A program made the translations under genes and the position numbers. This document shows, piece after piece, positions 10,644 through 21,606 of a stretch of 64,000 bases of DNA (the first letter of the stretch is position 1; each line of letters begins with the position of its first letter). Below the pieces are notes generated by a model. That model worked only from the letters and a program-made list of their open reading frames with translations, was not told the origin of the DNA and ran no database searches. This stretch comes from Anaeramoeba flamelloides (taxonomy: Eukaryota; Metamonada; Anaeramoebidae), in contig JANTQA010000032.1 in assembly GCA_027625915.1 (NCBI GenBank), positions 4,712,001 to 4,776,000 of the forward strand, in the 5' to 3' direction.

Positions 10644-13029
10644 GTTTATTTTTTTCTCCAAATACACACAAAAATGAGCTCAAAATGATATAAGTTAATA
10701 AACCTACATAGACGATAAATAAAATTAAAAGGGAAGTGTTACAGGAAAAAAAAATCCGAATATTTTGGTTGTTCTTGAATGGTAATTGTGTCGATATATG
10801 TAAACCTTATACCAAAAATTTGGAAATACCCAGAATGAAAAAAAGGCAATAAAAACCCCAATTTAATTTATTTTTCCAAAATTTATAAAAAACAACATTT
10901 AAATTAATAGTATTATATTTTTTTAAAAAAAATCATTAATAATTTTATCCAAATAAAAAAAAATATCTAAAATGAAAAATTAAAAAAATCCATGTCTTCA
11001 AAATGATGAAACAAGAAAACCAAAAAATAATATCTGTAAACTTGTTGAAATTTCACCAACAATTGTTGATCGATCAAATGATAAGATAGCATCTACCAAT
11101 TGTTGGTGATTTTTTGATTTTAACTAACTTAATACGAACCTTCTATCAACCATTGAAAAAAAAATCCAGATCTAACAAAACAGATTATGTAAGTGGAAAA
11201 AAGGAAATTAAATCATAAACATAAAAGTAAAAAAATGAAATAGTTTATAAAATCAAAATTATTTAAAAATTGAAGGTAAATTGTATTATTTCTATTCGTT
11301 CAACTGTTGAAAAAATGTCCAAATTTTTGGGATTTATTTTGCTTTTCTGAAATTAATTCATATTTAGTAGAGAGAACTTAAATAAAAAAGTTTTCTATAA
11401 ACACGATAAGTTAAATGAAACCAAAGATAATATTACTTTTAGAAGAAGAGTCCAAGTACAACAATTATAATGAGAATAATATATATTCGAAAAAAAATAT
11501 ATTTAGAATACTAAAAGCCAATTAGTTAATTAATAGGGATTTTTAATTGGTCAAAAAGACCAAATAATTATCATGAACGAAAATTCCATCCCAATTTAAT
11601 GATCGAAATAATTATAAGGTTTCATTTTTCCAACAATACCAATCACTCCACATATTTCAAAATCTTCACCTAATACCCTATCAAGGAACTTATTATACAT
11701 TCACAATTTAAATTACAATTTAAAAATTTTGATATCCAAAATTCAATTTTTTATCAAAAAAAAATCTTCTTATCATATCTATTAGAAAATTAAAATTAAA
11801 AACAACCACGATTTAAATGTAAAGGATTTTTTATATTTTCCAATAGACCACATAAAATAAATACTTATCAACCACTAGAAATTTTATCATCTCTAAGAAT
11901 TTTGGAGTGAGAACAAAAAACAATCTAATATTACAATTTGCTTAAATTTTATTAACAATTATTGATCGATCAAATGGTTAGATACACCCAACTAATTTTA
12001 TTTGAGTTCTATTTTTAAAAAATAAACTTCAGTCTAAAATATAATGTATATATAATGTTTTTTTGATCAAAAAAAAAACAAATTATATAACTTAAACAAA
12101 TGAAAAGAAGACAAAGAACAAAAAATAAGAATTATCGAATTTCATTAAATTTGAAAATAATTTGTATTTTTAAAAATTTTTTTATCATTTTTTTTCCGTT
12201 TTTAACTATTTTAACAGTTTCAAGAATTTTGAATTTTAATTTACAAGTATAATTTAAAACTAAGTATCTGAATTTATAAAAGGCGAACTAATCAATATTA
12301 AAACTAATAGAAAAGCGAATATTACTACATTTTAATGATGAAATTATCTTTACTTTCAAATCTGAAACCATTTAATTTAAAGTTAATAGATTAAAAGTAG
12401 AAAGAAACGGAAAGTTAAGAGGGGGTAAATCTCCAAATATATATAATTCAATCAGTTGTTAAATATATTTTTTTTTTAAATTTTACTTTTTCTTTTTTTA
12501 TATATCAGTTTGAAAAGTGTTGGTCATTAAATGAAATATTTACTTAGTCATTTAAATAGATTAAAAACCTTATTCACCTTTGATTTTACATACACTGTCT
12601 GTTTTAACCTTATCATTAAGAATGTTTACAAAATGTCCCTATTTAGTGTCTTTAATCAGATAAGGGGTTAATAAATGACTATCCAACAAAACAAAACAAA
12701 AAAAAGAGCAGTAGAAAAATTAATTGAAATATTATTAATCTTATTTGAGATACCAAAAAATGATTATCGATCTAAAATCAACAGTTTTCTTTTCGAAAGT
12801 GAAATTTAGAAAAATGCATTATTTATTAAAATTTCACACCTACAATATCTCCACCCCCTCTCAACCTTTTTAATTATTAGTATTGAATATTTTATTTTTA
12901 GAATCATTTACACCTTCACCACCTTATTTATACTCATTTTTTATTTTTTACTCTCAAATTTTAGGCTTACTTCCTTGCCATCAAAAAATAAAATAATAGA
13001 AAAAAAAAAAGCTAACAAAGAAAAAAATA
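10644..13029. repeat. Intergenic with two worn partial copies of repeat A
   Basis: Partial A copies lie at about 11036-11300 and 11938-12250. They are recognised by TGATCGATCAAATG followed by a GATA block, an AACAAA-type segment and a terminal AATTTTGAATTTTA. The rest is AT-rich. The last 200 bases before the SMG9 ATG are pyrimidine-rich and then A-rich, a plausible promoter and leader. No gene seen. Confidence 0.5.
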
Positions 13030-14493
13030 ATGGATCAAAAATCAAATTACAAAAAAAACCAACGTTCTTATAAGGGTAAAACAAAAAAAATCCAAATCAA
13101 ACCAATTCAGGTTGCCATTCCAAAAAAACATCAAAAAAAAACTACAGAAAGTAACCCAAAACCAAGAAAGGTCACAACAAAACAAGCACTGCCATTAAAT
13201 GTTGATTTAAAAAAAGTATTACTAAGCAAACCTTCATTAGTTAAGCATTATAGCACGTATTATCCTGTGACAAAATTATTGAATTCAAGATTTGAATGGG
13301 TCGGGAAACAGGCATTTGACTTTTTATCAAAAACCAATAAAAATTATACAGTTATTAGTGCAATCGGTAAACAAGGTGTTGGGAAGTCAACCGTTTTAAA
13401 AGCGCTCTGTGGTGAAATTATACCAAAAAAAACGGAAAATGATCTTGAATTAGAAAAAGAAAAAGAAAAACAAGATGAAAAAGAAAGGGAAAAGGAAAAG
13501 GAAAAAAAAAAAGTTCTAAGGAAACCAAAAGCAAAAGAACAAGAAAAAGAAAAAGAAAAACAGACCTACCGTGCTCCATTAACCATTCAACCTAACGAAA
13601 TGATTAAACAAGCAGGCAACCAAACAAGTGGTGTTGATCTTTGTATCAATTCAAATGAGTCGATCTTGCTACTTGACTCACAAGCAATTGACTCTCCATC
13701 GATTTTGACTTCGATGCTGAAATCCCCGCTCTATAGCAGTTCTGAGCTTGGCTCCTTATTAAACCGCTTAAAAATCATTGACTTGATGATCGCAGTCTGG
13801 CTCATGACTATTTCGGATCTTCTAATAGTTATACAAGACACAATGGTTGATTTTGAAACAATTACATTGGTTAAAGAGGCCCTCATATTTCAAAAAGAAA
13901 TAGCAAAAAAAAGTCTTCAAAAAAATTTCACAAAGTCTTTAAATCAAATAAAGGAAAGCAACCGAATCAATAAAGAGAAGACAAGAAAAAAACCACAAAA
14001 AATTCCAAATATAAACCCAAACGAAGAAATCAATCTTCAAAGCTATTTGCCAAATCCATTTAATAGATCCAAAATTGTGTTTGTAATCAATAAAGCAGAA
14101 AATGAACTTTTTTCCGAATCAACTCATCAAGGGCTATCATCCTTAATTTCAAAAATGTTTCAAGAATTTCAAAATGTTGAAACACAAGTCTATTTAATCC
14201 CAAAAAAGAAAAACGATTATCATAAGAACAACAAAATTAAAATTAAAAACCAAAATGTATTCAATCAGCAATTTTCTGATTACCACAATGGATTCAAATC
14301 TGAAATTAAGAATTTTTCTGAATTTGTACTTTCAAAGGCTTCTCAAATCAGAAGAAATAAGCACTCACAAAACCATTTAAAAAAAACAGAATATGATTGG
14401 TTGAAATTCTCCACAAAGCTTCGAGAAAAGATCTCTCAAAGCGATGAAATCTCGAAATTAAAATTATTATTACAAAAGAAATGGAAAAATTAA
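13030..14493 (+). CDS. SMG9: SMG9-like nonsense-mediated decay factor
   Basis: A single-exon frame of 487 residues. SMG9 is a GTPase-fold protein that pairs with SMG8 and restrains the SMG1 kinase in nonsense-mediated mRNA decay. Diagnostic features in order: a basic low-complexity tail (1-60); a pre-domain segment ending WVGKQAFDFL; the P-loop GKQGVGKST at 113-121; MIKQAGNQTSGVDLCI at 191-206, almost the same as the animal SMG9 GGNQTSGID signature; LLLDSQAIDSPSIL at 213-226, which replaces the family's LDTQPILSPSIL; and AVWLMTISDLLIVIQD at 255-270. Residues 138-178 are a Lys/Glu-rich insert between the P-loop and the NQTSG motif. The C-terminal third is Lys/Asn-rich and diverged. Length is close to the human protein (about 520). 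The ATG follows an A-run. No SMG8 or SMG1 gene is in the window. Confidence 0.9.
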   Translation: MDQKSNYKKNQRSYKGKTKKIQIKPIQVAIPKKHQKKTTESNPKPRKVTTKQALPLNVDLKKVLLSKPSLVKHYSTYYPVTKLLNSRFEWVGKQAFDFLSKTNKNYTVISAIGKQGVGKSTVLKALCGEIIPKKTENDLELEKEKEKQDEKEREKEKEKKKVLRKPKAKEQEKEKEKQTYRAPLTIQPNEMIKQAGNQTSGVDLCINSNESILLLDSQAIDSPSILTSMLKSPLYSSSELGSLLNRLKIIDLMIAVWLMTISDLLIVIQDTMVDFETITLVKEALIFQKEIAKKSLQKNFTKSLNQIKESNRINKEKTRKKPQKIPNINPNEEINLQSYLPNPFNRSKIVFVINKAENELFSESTHQGLSSLISKMFQEFQNVETQVYLIPKKKNDYHKNNKIKIKNQNVFNQQFSDYHNGFKSEIKNFSEFVLSKASQIRRNKHSQNHLKKTEYDWLKFSTKLREKISQSDEISKLKLLLQKKWKN

Positions 14494-15559
14494 ATTTCGT
14501 TTTTGAAAAGACTTTTGAACAATGGTTATTTCCACAGAATAATGAGAGAACAATTTTAAATCGTATAATTTTTCCAATAAGTTATTAATTTTATGATAGA
14601 CAATTTATTATACGATCTCTTTTTACAAATGGATATTTTTAATGCTGCCACTAATAATATATATATATATCCCTTAGCACCACGGATTTGCCTAAATTTC
14701 ATCAAGTTTTTTAAATTAGATTTAAAATGATATTGATCTACTAATATATTAATTTTCTTATTTGTCTTTAATCCAGATTTGAATTATAATAAAAAGTCAA
14801 AATAGTTCAAAGATAAAGTAGTTAAGTTATTGATTTTTTTTTTGAAATTGAAAAAAAAAATAATAATTATTCATTTTTACCTTTTTTTTAAAGATTTTTA
14901 TTTTTATTTTATTTTTTTAAATCAGAAATTTTATTACATTAATAGTAATTCAAATCTCAACACATTAATTTATTAATAATAACCACCAAACAATTTTGAT
15001 AATTTTATGATAAAAAAATAAATAAAAAAATAAATTACTGAGAAATTTTCATTTTTTTTTCAGAAAAAATTTCAATAAATATACAATTAAGAGAAAAATG
15101 AAATTTATTTCTTTAGGCCAAAATTAAATTTTTAATATGATTAATTTTCTAAAACTTTGATTTAAGCAATAGATAATAATTGAAAATCAAAAAAAAAAAA
15201 AAAAATTGTAAAATAATTTCAATTTATTAAATTGGAATAAAACAAATATAAATTACTTTTTAATCGATAAAATATTTATACCTAAATTTAAAATAAAATA
15301 AAAAATAACTCTTAAATATTATTCCAATATAATAAAATAATCTATTTGAAACCAATTTTTTTATTGCATTTTGTTATTGGTAAAAATTTGAATAATATAT
15401 TTGCGATATTTGGATTTTTCCTTAATAAATTAATCCAGATCTTGTTAAATAAGTTCTGATAATGGGTCTTTAATTCAACAATATTGTTTAATTTATGTCT
15501 AGATTTTAAAAATTCAAAAATTAAAAAATATTAAAAAATAAAAAAAAAAATCAATTATT
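14494..15559. repeat. Intergenic; one half of an inverted dispersed-repeat pair
   Basis: AT-rich with many homopolymers. The interval 14688-14800 recurs inverted at 19560-19690; landmarks are GATTTAAAATGATATT, ATCTACTAATA, TTATTTGTCTTTAA and AGATTTGAATTATAATAAAA. No gene seen. Confidence 0.5.
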
Positions 15560-16037
15560 AATCTGACTCGAACTATTGGACAAATCATTTAAAATTGAAA
15601 AAAAATCTTGTTGAAAAAATTGTAAAATTTTACAATGAAAAAAAATTTGATTTTTTTTTCAAATTTAATTTATATTTTTTTTTTATTTTTAAATTATTCA
15701 GAATCTAATATAGATATTGATATTGAATAGTAATCAGTAGATAAAACATATTTTCTATGTGATGCTATAATAACTATTATAATGAATAAATTATTTAATC
15801 AAGTATTTTAGGCAATTTTGGGGTGCAAAGGGCCCCAGAAAAATTTCCAGTAAAGTATGATGTGTTTTAAATGTTAAAACTAAGAGGTTTTTGATGTCTA
15901 GACAAACTTTTCAAAAAAAAAAAAAAAATTTATTTTGACAAAATTTAGAAAAATAATAAAATCACAAATAACCAAAAAAAATTCCTTCCAATGTTGAAAA
16001 TTTTTTTTCAAATTATTTTTTTATTTTAAGTAACTAT

Positions 16038-16312
16038 ACAATTTTTAATAATAAAATTTTCTTTCTAAGATAATTTTTTATTAATTCTATACCTTATTAT
16101 CCTTTGATAACATTTCAAATTAAAATTTTTGTTTGAAATGTTTTTAGGTTATTTGGGGTGCTAAGGGATATATGGATACATTTATCCCTTAGAAACCTAA
16201 ATAACTTATTTACCTTTGAAATAAAATTTTTAATTTAAAATGTTATAAAAAGATTTGGAGATACAAAAATTTATAAACAATTCTCTTAGAAAGAAAATTT
16301 TATAATTAAAAA
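16038..16312. repeat. ~275 bp palindrome
   Basis: The two halves mirror each other around a short centre at about 16166-16193 (AAGGGATATATGGATACATT / TATCCCTT). The outer edges are TTTTCTTTCTAAGA and TCTTAGAAAGAAAA; the inner edges are GGTTATTTGGGGTGCTAAGG and CCTTAGAAACCTAAATAAC. It could form a cruciform or a long RNA hairpin. Confidence 0.8.
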
Positions 16313-16489
16313 TTGTAAGCTTAATTTCAAAAATAGGGGCAAATTTTTGATTGAAAAAAAATTGTAGTTTCTCATTTAGTGAATACCAAAACTCAACCCA
16401 GAAAAATCAGAACTTAAAACTAAAAAATAACTGTCTAAAAACACCATTTTCTGTTTTAATTATTATTTCTAATAAAAGAATAGAAAAAA

Positions 16490-16980
16490 GAAACCCATAA
16501 AGAAAAAAATAAATCTGACCCTATTTTTGAAATGATTTTTCATCTTAAAATTATCCATTTAAGATTCACCATTGCTTCCAAGAACCTTTTGAAACAACTT
16601 TCCATCAGAGTTATCAGATTTTTACTATTCACCAATTTGGTATCAACCCAAACTTTCCTTGATACCTTTTTCAAGATAAAAAGAATCTCAACAAAAGAAA
16701 GAAAAAGAAAAAGAAAAAGAAAAAGAAAACGAAAACAAAACCAATTTTTTGAATGTACAACAAAGAACTCAAAGATAAAATGAATACGATCACATTCATC
16801 ACATTGTCTCCAAATGAAAGAGAAAAGAAGATCTTATTTGATCTTGCTATTTCTTCACTTTTCAAGGAACCATTGTAACTCATTAAAGCAAATTTGGTTG
16901 ATACTTGTTTTCGAAGCAAACACTTCTTGGGTGTTTTACTTTCTTTGAATTTTACAATCCCTTTCTCCAATGCTAATTAA
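16490..16980. other. Unresolved coding-like patch inside the inverted repeat
   Basis: Base composition is more even than around it. Plus-strand frames at 16532-16783 and 16781-16879 and a minus-strand frame at 16671-16970 are open but short, and none matches a family I know. The plus-strand frame ends in a Lys/Arg run from a GAAAAA tandem. It could be a worn captured gene fragment or chance. Confidence 0.3.
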
Positions 16981-17990
16981 TCTCATCTCTTGAATTTTAA
17001 CGGTTTTCAAAAAATGTTCTTGTTCATTCAACATAAAAATAAAAATATGGAATCATTTTGAAAGAAAAATTGAAAAAAACTGAATTCAACTTTGGGAAAT
17101 TTTCATTAAAAGAAGATTGTTTCTTGATATTAAATATTCAATAATAATTTTTAAAAGATATTGGATTCAGAATATTTGGTTAACACAACACACATACCAA
17201 TAATTTAGATAATACTAATGATGACCCTATTTTTGAAATTTAGCTTATAAGGTGTATACAATAAAAAAATTAACTAGAAAAAAAAATTTACAACATTGGA
17301 AAAATTTTTCCAGGTTTTTGTGATTTCTTTATTTTTGAATGGAAATTTTGTCTAAAAAAAATTTTTTTGTAAAGTTTTTTAAAAGTTTGTCTACACATCA
17401 AAAACTTCTTAGTTTTAATGAATAAAACACATCATTCTTTACTGGATTTTTTTTTGGCGGCACTTTTGTACCCCAACATTATTAAAATACTTTACAAAAT
17501 AATTTATTCGTTATAAAAGATATTTTGACATCACATAAAAAATTTATTTTTTTCTATTGATCACCATTCAATAGCAATATAAATATTTGATAATAAATAA
17601 TTAAAAATATAAAAAAATAATAATTAAAAAAAAATAATATTATTTTTCATTTTAAAATATAAATGTTTTTTCAACAAGACTTTTTTTCAATTTTAAATTA
17701 TTTGGTCAACAATTCAAGTAAGATTAGTATTTGATTTTGTTTTTTAATTTTTACATTTTTTTAATTTTTGACTTTTTAAAAACTATTATAAAAAAAATAA
17801 TATTATTGGATAAGAGACCATAAATCCAAAATTTATTTTCGAAGATCAGGATTAATTTAGATTGAAAAATCGATTTTTATAAAGATTTTTTTCAAATTTT
17901 TACTTATAACAGAAGTCAAAAAAAAATTTTCTGGTTTTGAAGATTCTTTTATTATCTTTGAATAATATTGAATAGTTGATTATATATAAA

Positions 17991-18524
17991 CCCCAATTCA
18001 AAATTTTTAACACACGAAAATTCGATTTGTGAAAAAAAAATCTTATTTAATCAATTCAAGAAGATTTACCAAATTATAACCATTCACAAATTGAAATGTT
18101 AACACTTTTTTATAAATTACAATACTCACAAAACAATAAATAAATAATTATCAATACAAATAAATCATGGGTGTGTTAAAAATTTTGGAGAGAGCAAAAC
18201 AAAAAAATGAATTAGTAAATTTGTTGAAATTCTATTAGGAATATTGATCGATCAAAGGTTAGATACTACCAACTAATTTTATTTGAGTTCTTCTATTTGG
18301 TACAACTAAACTTTAACCATAATATCAACGGTTGAAAAAAAATTTGATCCAACGAAACAAATTACGTAATTCAAACAATGAAATGAAAAGGAAAACAAAA
18401 ACTAAAAGATGAAAAAATGATTTCCATATTTTAAAAAATCAAAATTATCTCCAATTTCAATGAAAATGTATTATTGTGATTGTTTGGAACGTTTTAGCTG
18501 TGTGGAAAATTTTGAATTTTAGTT
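17991..18524 (+). repeat. ~530 bp dispersed repeat, copy A2
   Basis: The inverted counterpart of 10112-10643. It starts CCCCAATTCAAAATTTTT and ends AAAATTTTGAATTTTAG. An internal GTGTGTTAAAAATTTTGG at about 18173 mirrors the left end, so the first ~200 bp may be a smaller element in its own right. Worn or interrupted relatives lie at about 11036, 11938, 34111, 35225/36103 and 45965. Confidence 0.75.
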
Positions 18525-20142
18525 TATATATATATATATAATTTTAGAGTTGATAATTTTCTCTGGTAAGTAGGTTTTTATTGATTTTTAAAGGATTAAA
18601 TGAATTTATTTTTAATTTTTTTTTTATTCCAATTATTTTCTAAATTATTTTTTGTTACTTAAATTGATACTTGTGAAAATTTCTGAGCTTAAACTGTTAT
18701 TTTTGGTCAAAAACATATAAATTTCATTTTACTTTTTAACTAATATTCATTAATTTTTTTTCTGAAAAAAAAAATACAATTTCTTCAAAGTTTTGTATGC
18801 TTTTAACTTATTTATCACAAAAATCACAAATATTAATTTATCGTTATTATTATTAAATCAATGTATTGTGTATTGCATTACGAGTAAACTATTTTCCAGT
18901 CAAAGGGAGCTCATTAATGGGTAAATTTCTATGCGTTTAAAGGGTTTGAATTGATATAAGAAGAAAAAATAATTGGAAATTAAAAAATGTAAATCCAATT
19001 TTCATTTTTTTTTTTTTTTATTACAAATTTATTTTTGGATAAATAATTGAATTGTAATTTTATTTTTTTATTTCAAGTTCGATATTAACTTGGTAAAAAC
19101 GTGTTATTCTATTATTTACTGAAACAGTGCCAATTTTTGAGAGGAATAATATTTTTCACGATTGTAATTTTATTCGATCTTCAAATTGAAGATCAAAATG
19201 AACATTGTTGTTTTTCTCAATGAGTGCCTAATAATTTAAGGTTTTTCGATTTTGAAGAAAATTTATTGATTAATTAGATTTATTTCAGAGAATTCCAACT
19301 ATTCTTTGATGTTTATTATTCGGCTTATTTTTTATTTGTTCTCAAAAAATTAATTATTTAAAAATAATTGATTGTTAAAAAAAATATTGGGATGCTTTGA
19401 CTGAACCAAATTTTATGATCAGACAATTTCGAATTTAAAAGATTTTTAAAAAACAATAAAAATCTGATAAAAAAAATATAATTATGAAGAATTGTTTTCT
19501 TTTTCAAATACCAAAAAAAAAAAAATTCAATACTGTAATTCAATAGTATTAAAAATATTTATTTCTTTTTATTATAATTCAAATCTTGTTTAAAGACAAA
19601 TAAAAAAATAAAAGTATTAGTAGATTAATATCATTTTAAATCTTTTAAACTAAACTGGATGATATTTAGTCAATCTAGTAGTGTAAAGGAATTTATATCG
19701 AATACAATCAAGAAAATATAATTTGTTTGAATAATTCTTGATCCAAATATTTTAAGAGAAATCAATTTTTTTTTTTTTTTATTAAATATATAAGGATTAC
19801 ATCATTATGAAATTTAAGAATCAAGATGAACTTTTAGAGAATATGAAAATTAGATTCTTGTTTTTATCCAGTCTCTATAAATACACAAAAACAATTCTAT
19901 GCAACATTTTATATCAAAAAAAAAAATGAAAAAAGGAATAAAGTGAAACAAGGTTTTTAATTACGGGCATTATTGAAAACTAAAAGTAAATATAAAATAA
20001 ATTCATAAAAAAAAAATAAACTTCAAAATATAAGTTATGATATCATTATCAATACAAAATAATAATAGTGATTTAACTCTCCTTGATTATTAAATCGTTA
20101 TAGTATATTTAAAAATCTTAAAAATCCTCAATTTTTTCAATG
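18525..20142. other. Intergenic, AT-rich, with a repeat half at 19560-19690
   Basis: Holds the inverted mate of 14688-14800. The minus-strand open frame at 19358-19543 is Phe/Ile/Leu-rich from A/T runs and not credible. A segment at 19938-20000 resembles the left part of the TIR element at 42540 (AGTGAAACAAG, then a TTTTTAATT block). No gene seen. Confidence 0.45.
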
Positions 20143-20339
20143 CAGTCAGTTTCAAATTTAAGGCACAAACTTTCAACGAAATTTAAGGTACAAAAAAATC
20201 TCAAATTAAAGCACAAAATTTGGAATTTTTTTTTTTACAATTTATTTTTACTAGAATCTGAATTTTGTGCCTTAATTTGAGATTTTTATTGTACCTTAAA
20301 TTTCGTTGAAAGTTTGTGCCTTAAAAGTGGAATTGACTG
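20143..20339. mobile_element. TA-family palindromic MITE, copy M3
   Basis: A 197 bp palindrome, left end CAGTCAGTTTCAAATTTAAG, right end AAAAGTGGAATTGACTG, followed by TA. The base pair before the left end is TG rather than TA. The arms are nearly perfect complements around a T-rich centre. Confidence 0.88.
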
Positions 20340-21606
20340 TATATATAAAAATGAACTTATAATATTCGGAAGGGCTTTTCAACAAAACAACTATTTTCAT
20401 TGTTTTTTTTTTTTTTTTTTGGTAGAATTTTCCCCTTTCAAATTACAAAATAAAAATTTTCAACTTCATCAATTGTTTCTGTCAGTTTTAAAATTCAACT
20501 TTAAATAATTAAAATTGAAAAATTTTTGTTATTTTTTCGAATATTGACCCAATATCTATGTTTAAATCAAATTAGAAGGTAAGTTCAGAGACTTTTTAGT
20601 AAAAGTATAAAACAAGTATGAATTTTGTTGAAATTTTGCATATTTTTCTCAATTTTTTTCTCAATTTTTTATTTTTTTTATACCAATAAACATTTAGAAA
20701 ATATTTACTCTCAATTTTTCAAGATGATTTTTTTGGATTTTTGATAGTTCATTTTAAAGATTTTCAATTTAAATAATAGAACTTTAAGAAACCCATTTCA
20801 TATTTGTTTATTTTTTATTGTAGGTTTACTTGATCATTTACGATATCGTTCTTCTATAAACAAAAATCGACTTTTATTTTGGTACACAGATAGACAAATC
20901 TATTGGGCTCTTTTAACTATATTCTTTTTATAAAAGTTTTTATTTTATTCAATCTATTTCTTGTAAAATTTTCATTTAAATTTACTCAGGTATCTTTCAT
21001 TTCCTATTACAACAATAAATAAATTTAAAAATCAACAAAATTTCAATAAATTCCATTTTTTAATTAAACATCACCTTATGAAATCTCCAACTTTGATCTT
21101 TTTTTTGAATCTACAAGAATTGGATTTGTTTTACTTTTGAATAATAAATCTTTTTTAAAAATTTGATATTCATAAAAACCCTCAAAACTCTTTCTAGTTT
21201 TTGAGAAAATTCAAAAATATAGGAATTTTCCATCATCTAGATGTAAATTGCAAAATAAAAAAATCAAAATTTTAAATCAGATTTCAAAAAAATCTTTCCC
21301 AAGAATCACAAATTAAAAACAACAAAGTTCACCAATTCTTTCAAAAGAGAAATTTATTATTTAAGATTTTTTGCAGAAAATTTAAAAATTTGAAATGTTA
21401 CATAGAATATTTAAATAATCTTTTTTTTGGAAAGCCGAATATAAATTTTGTTACCTTGGTTTTGTAACAAATGGTAATTTCAACAAGCTTTTGACACTTT
21501 TTAATGATTTTGCGAAAAATTATTGAATTATTTTTTAATTTATTTTTTAACTTTTACATTTTTTTTTCCACAATCAATCCTTCAACTTTAAACTTTAAAA
21601 AAAAAG
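20340..21606. other. Intergenic upstream of the Ras-like gene
   Basis: AT-rich, with T-runs at 20405-20420. The last 70 bases before the ATG are T-rich then A-rich, as before other genes here. No distinct promoter motif or gene seen. Confidence 0.5.

Larger units (their letters stand above)
15560..17727. mobile_element. Large inverted-repeat structure (~450 bp arms) around a palindrome and a coding-like core
   Basis: The left arm (about 15560-16012) recurs inverted at about 17276-17727. Matching pieces include ATTTAAAATTGAAAAAAA with CTTGTTGAAAAAA, GATATTGAATAG-type sequence, a GGGGTGC(A)AA block paired with GTACCCCAAC, and GATGTGTTTT with AAAACTAAGA. Between the arms sit a self-paired palindrome (16038-16312) and the region 16490-16980, which has more balanced base composition and short open frames on both strands. 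It could be one TIR element of ~2.2 kb or two nested elements. No transposase motif recognised. Confidence 0.6.
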
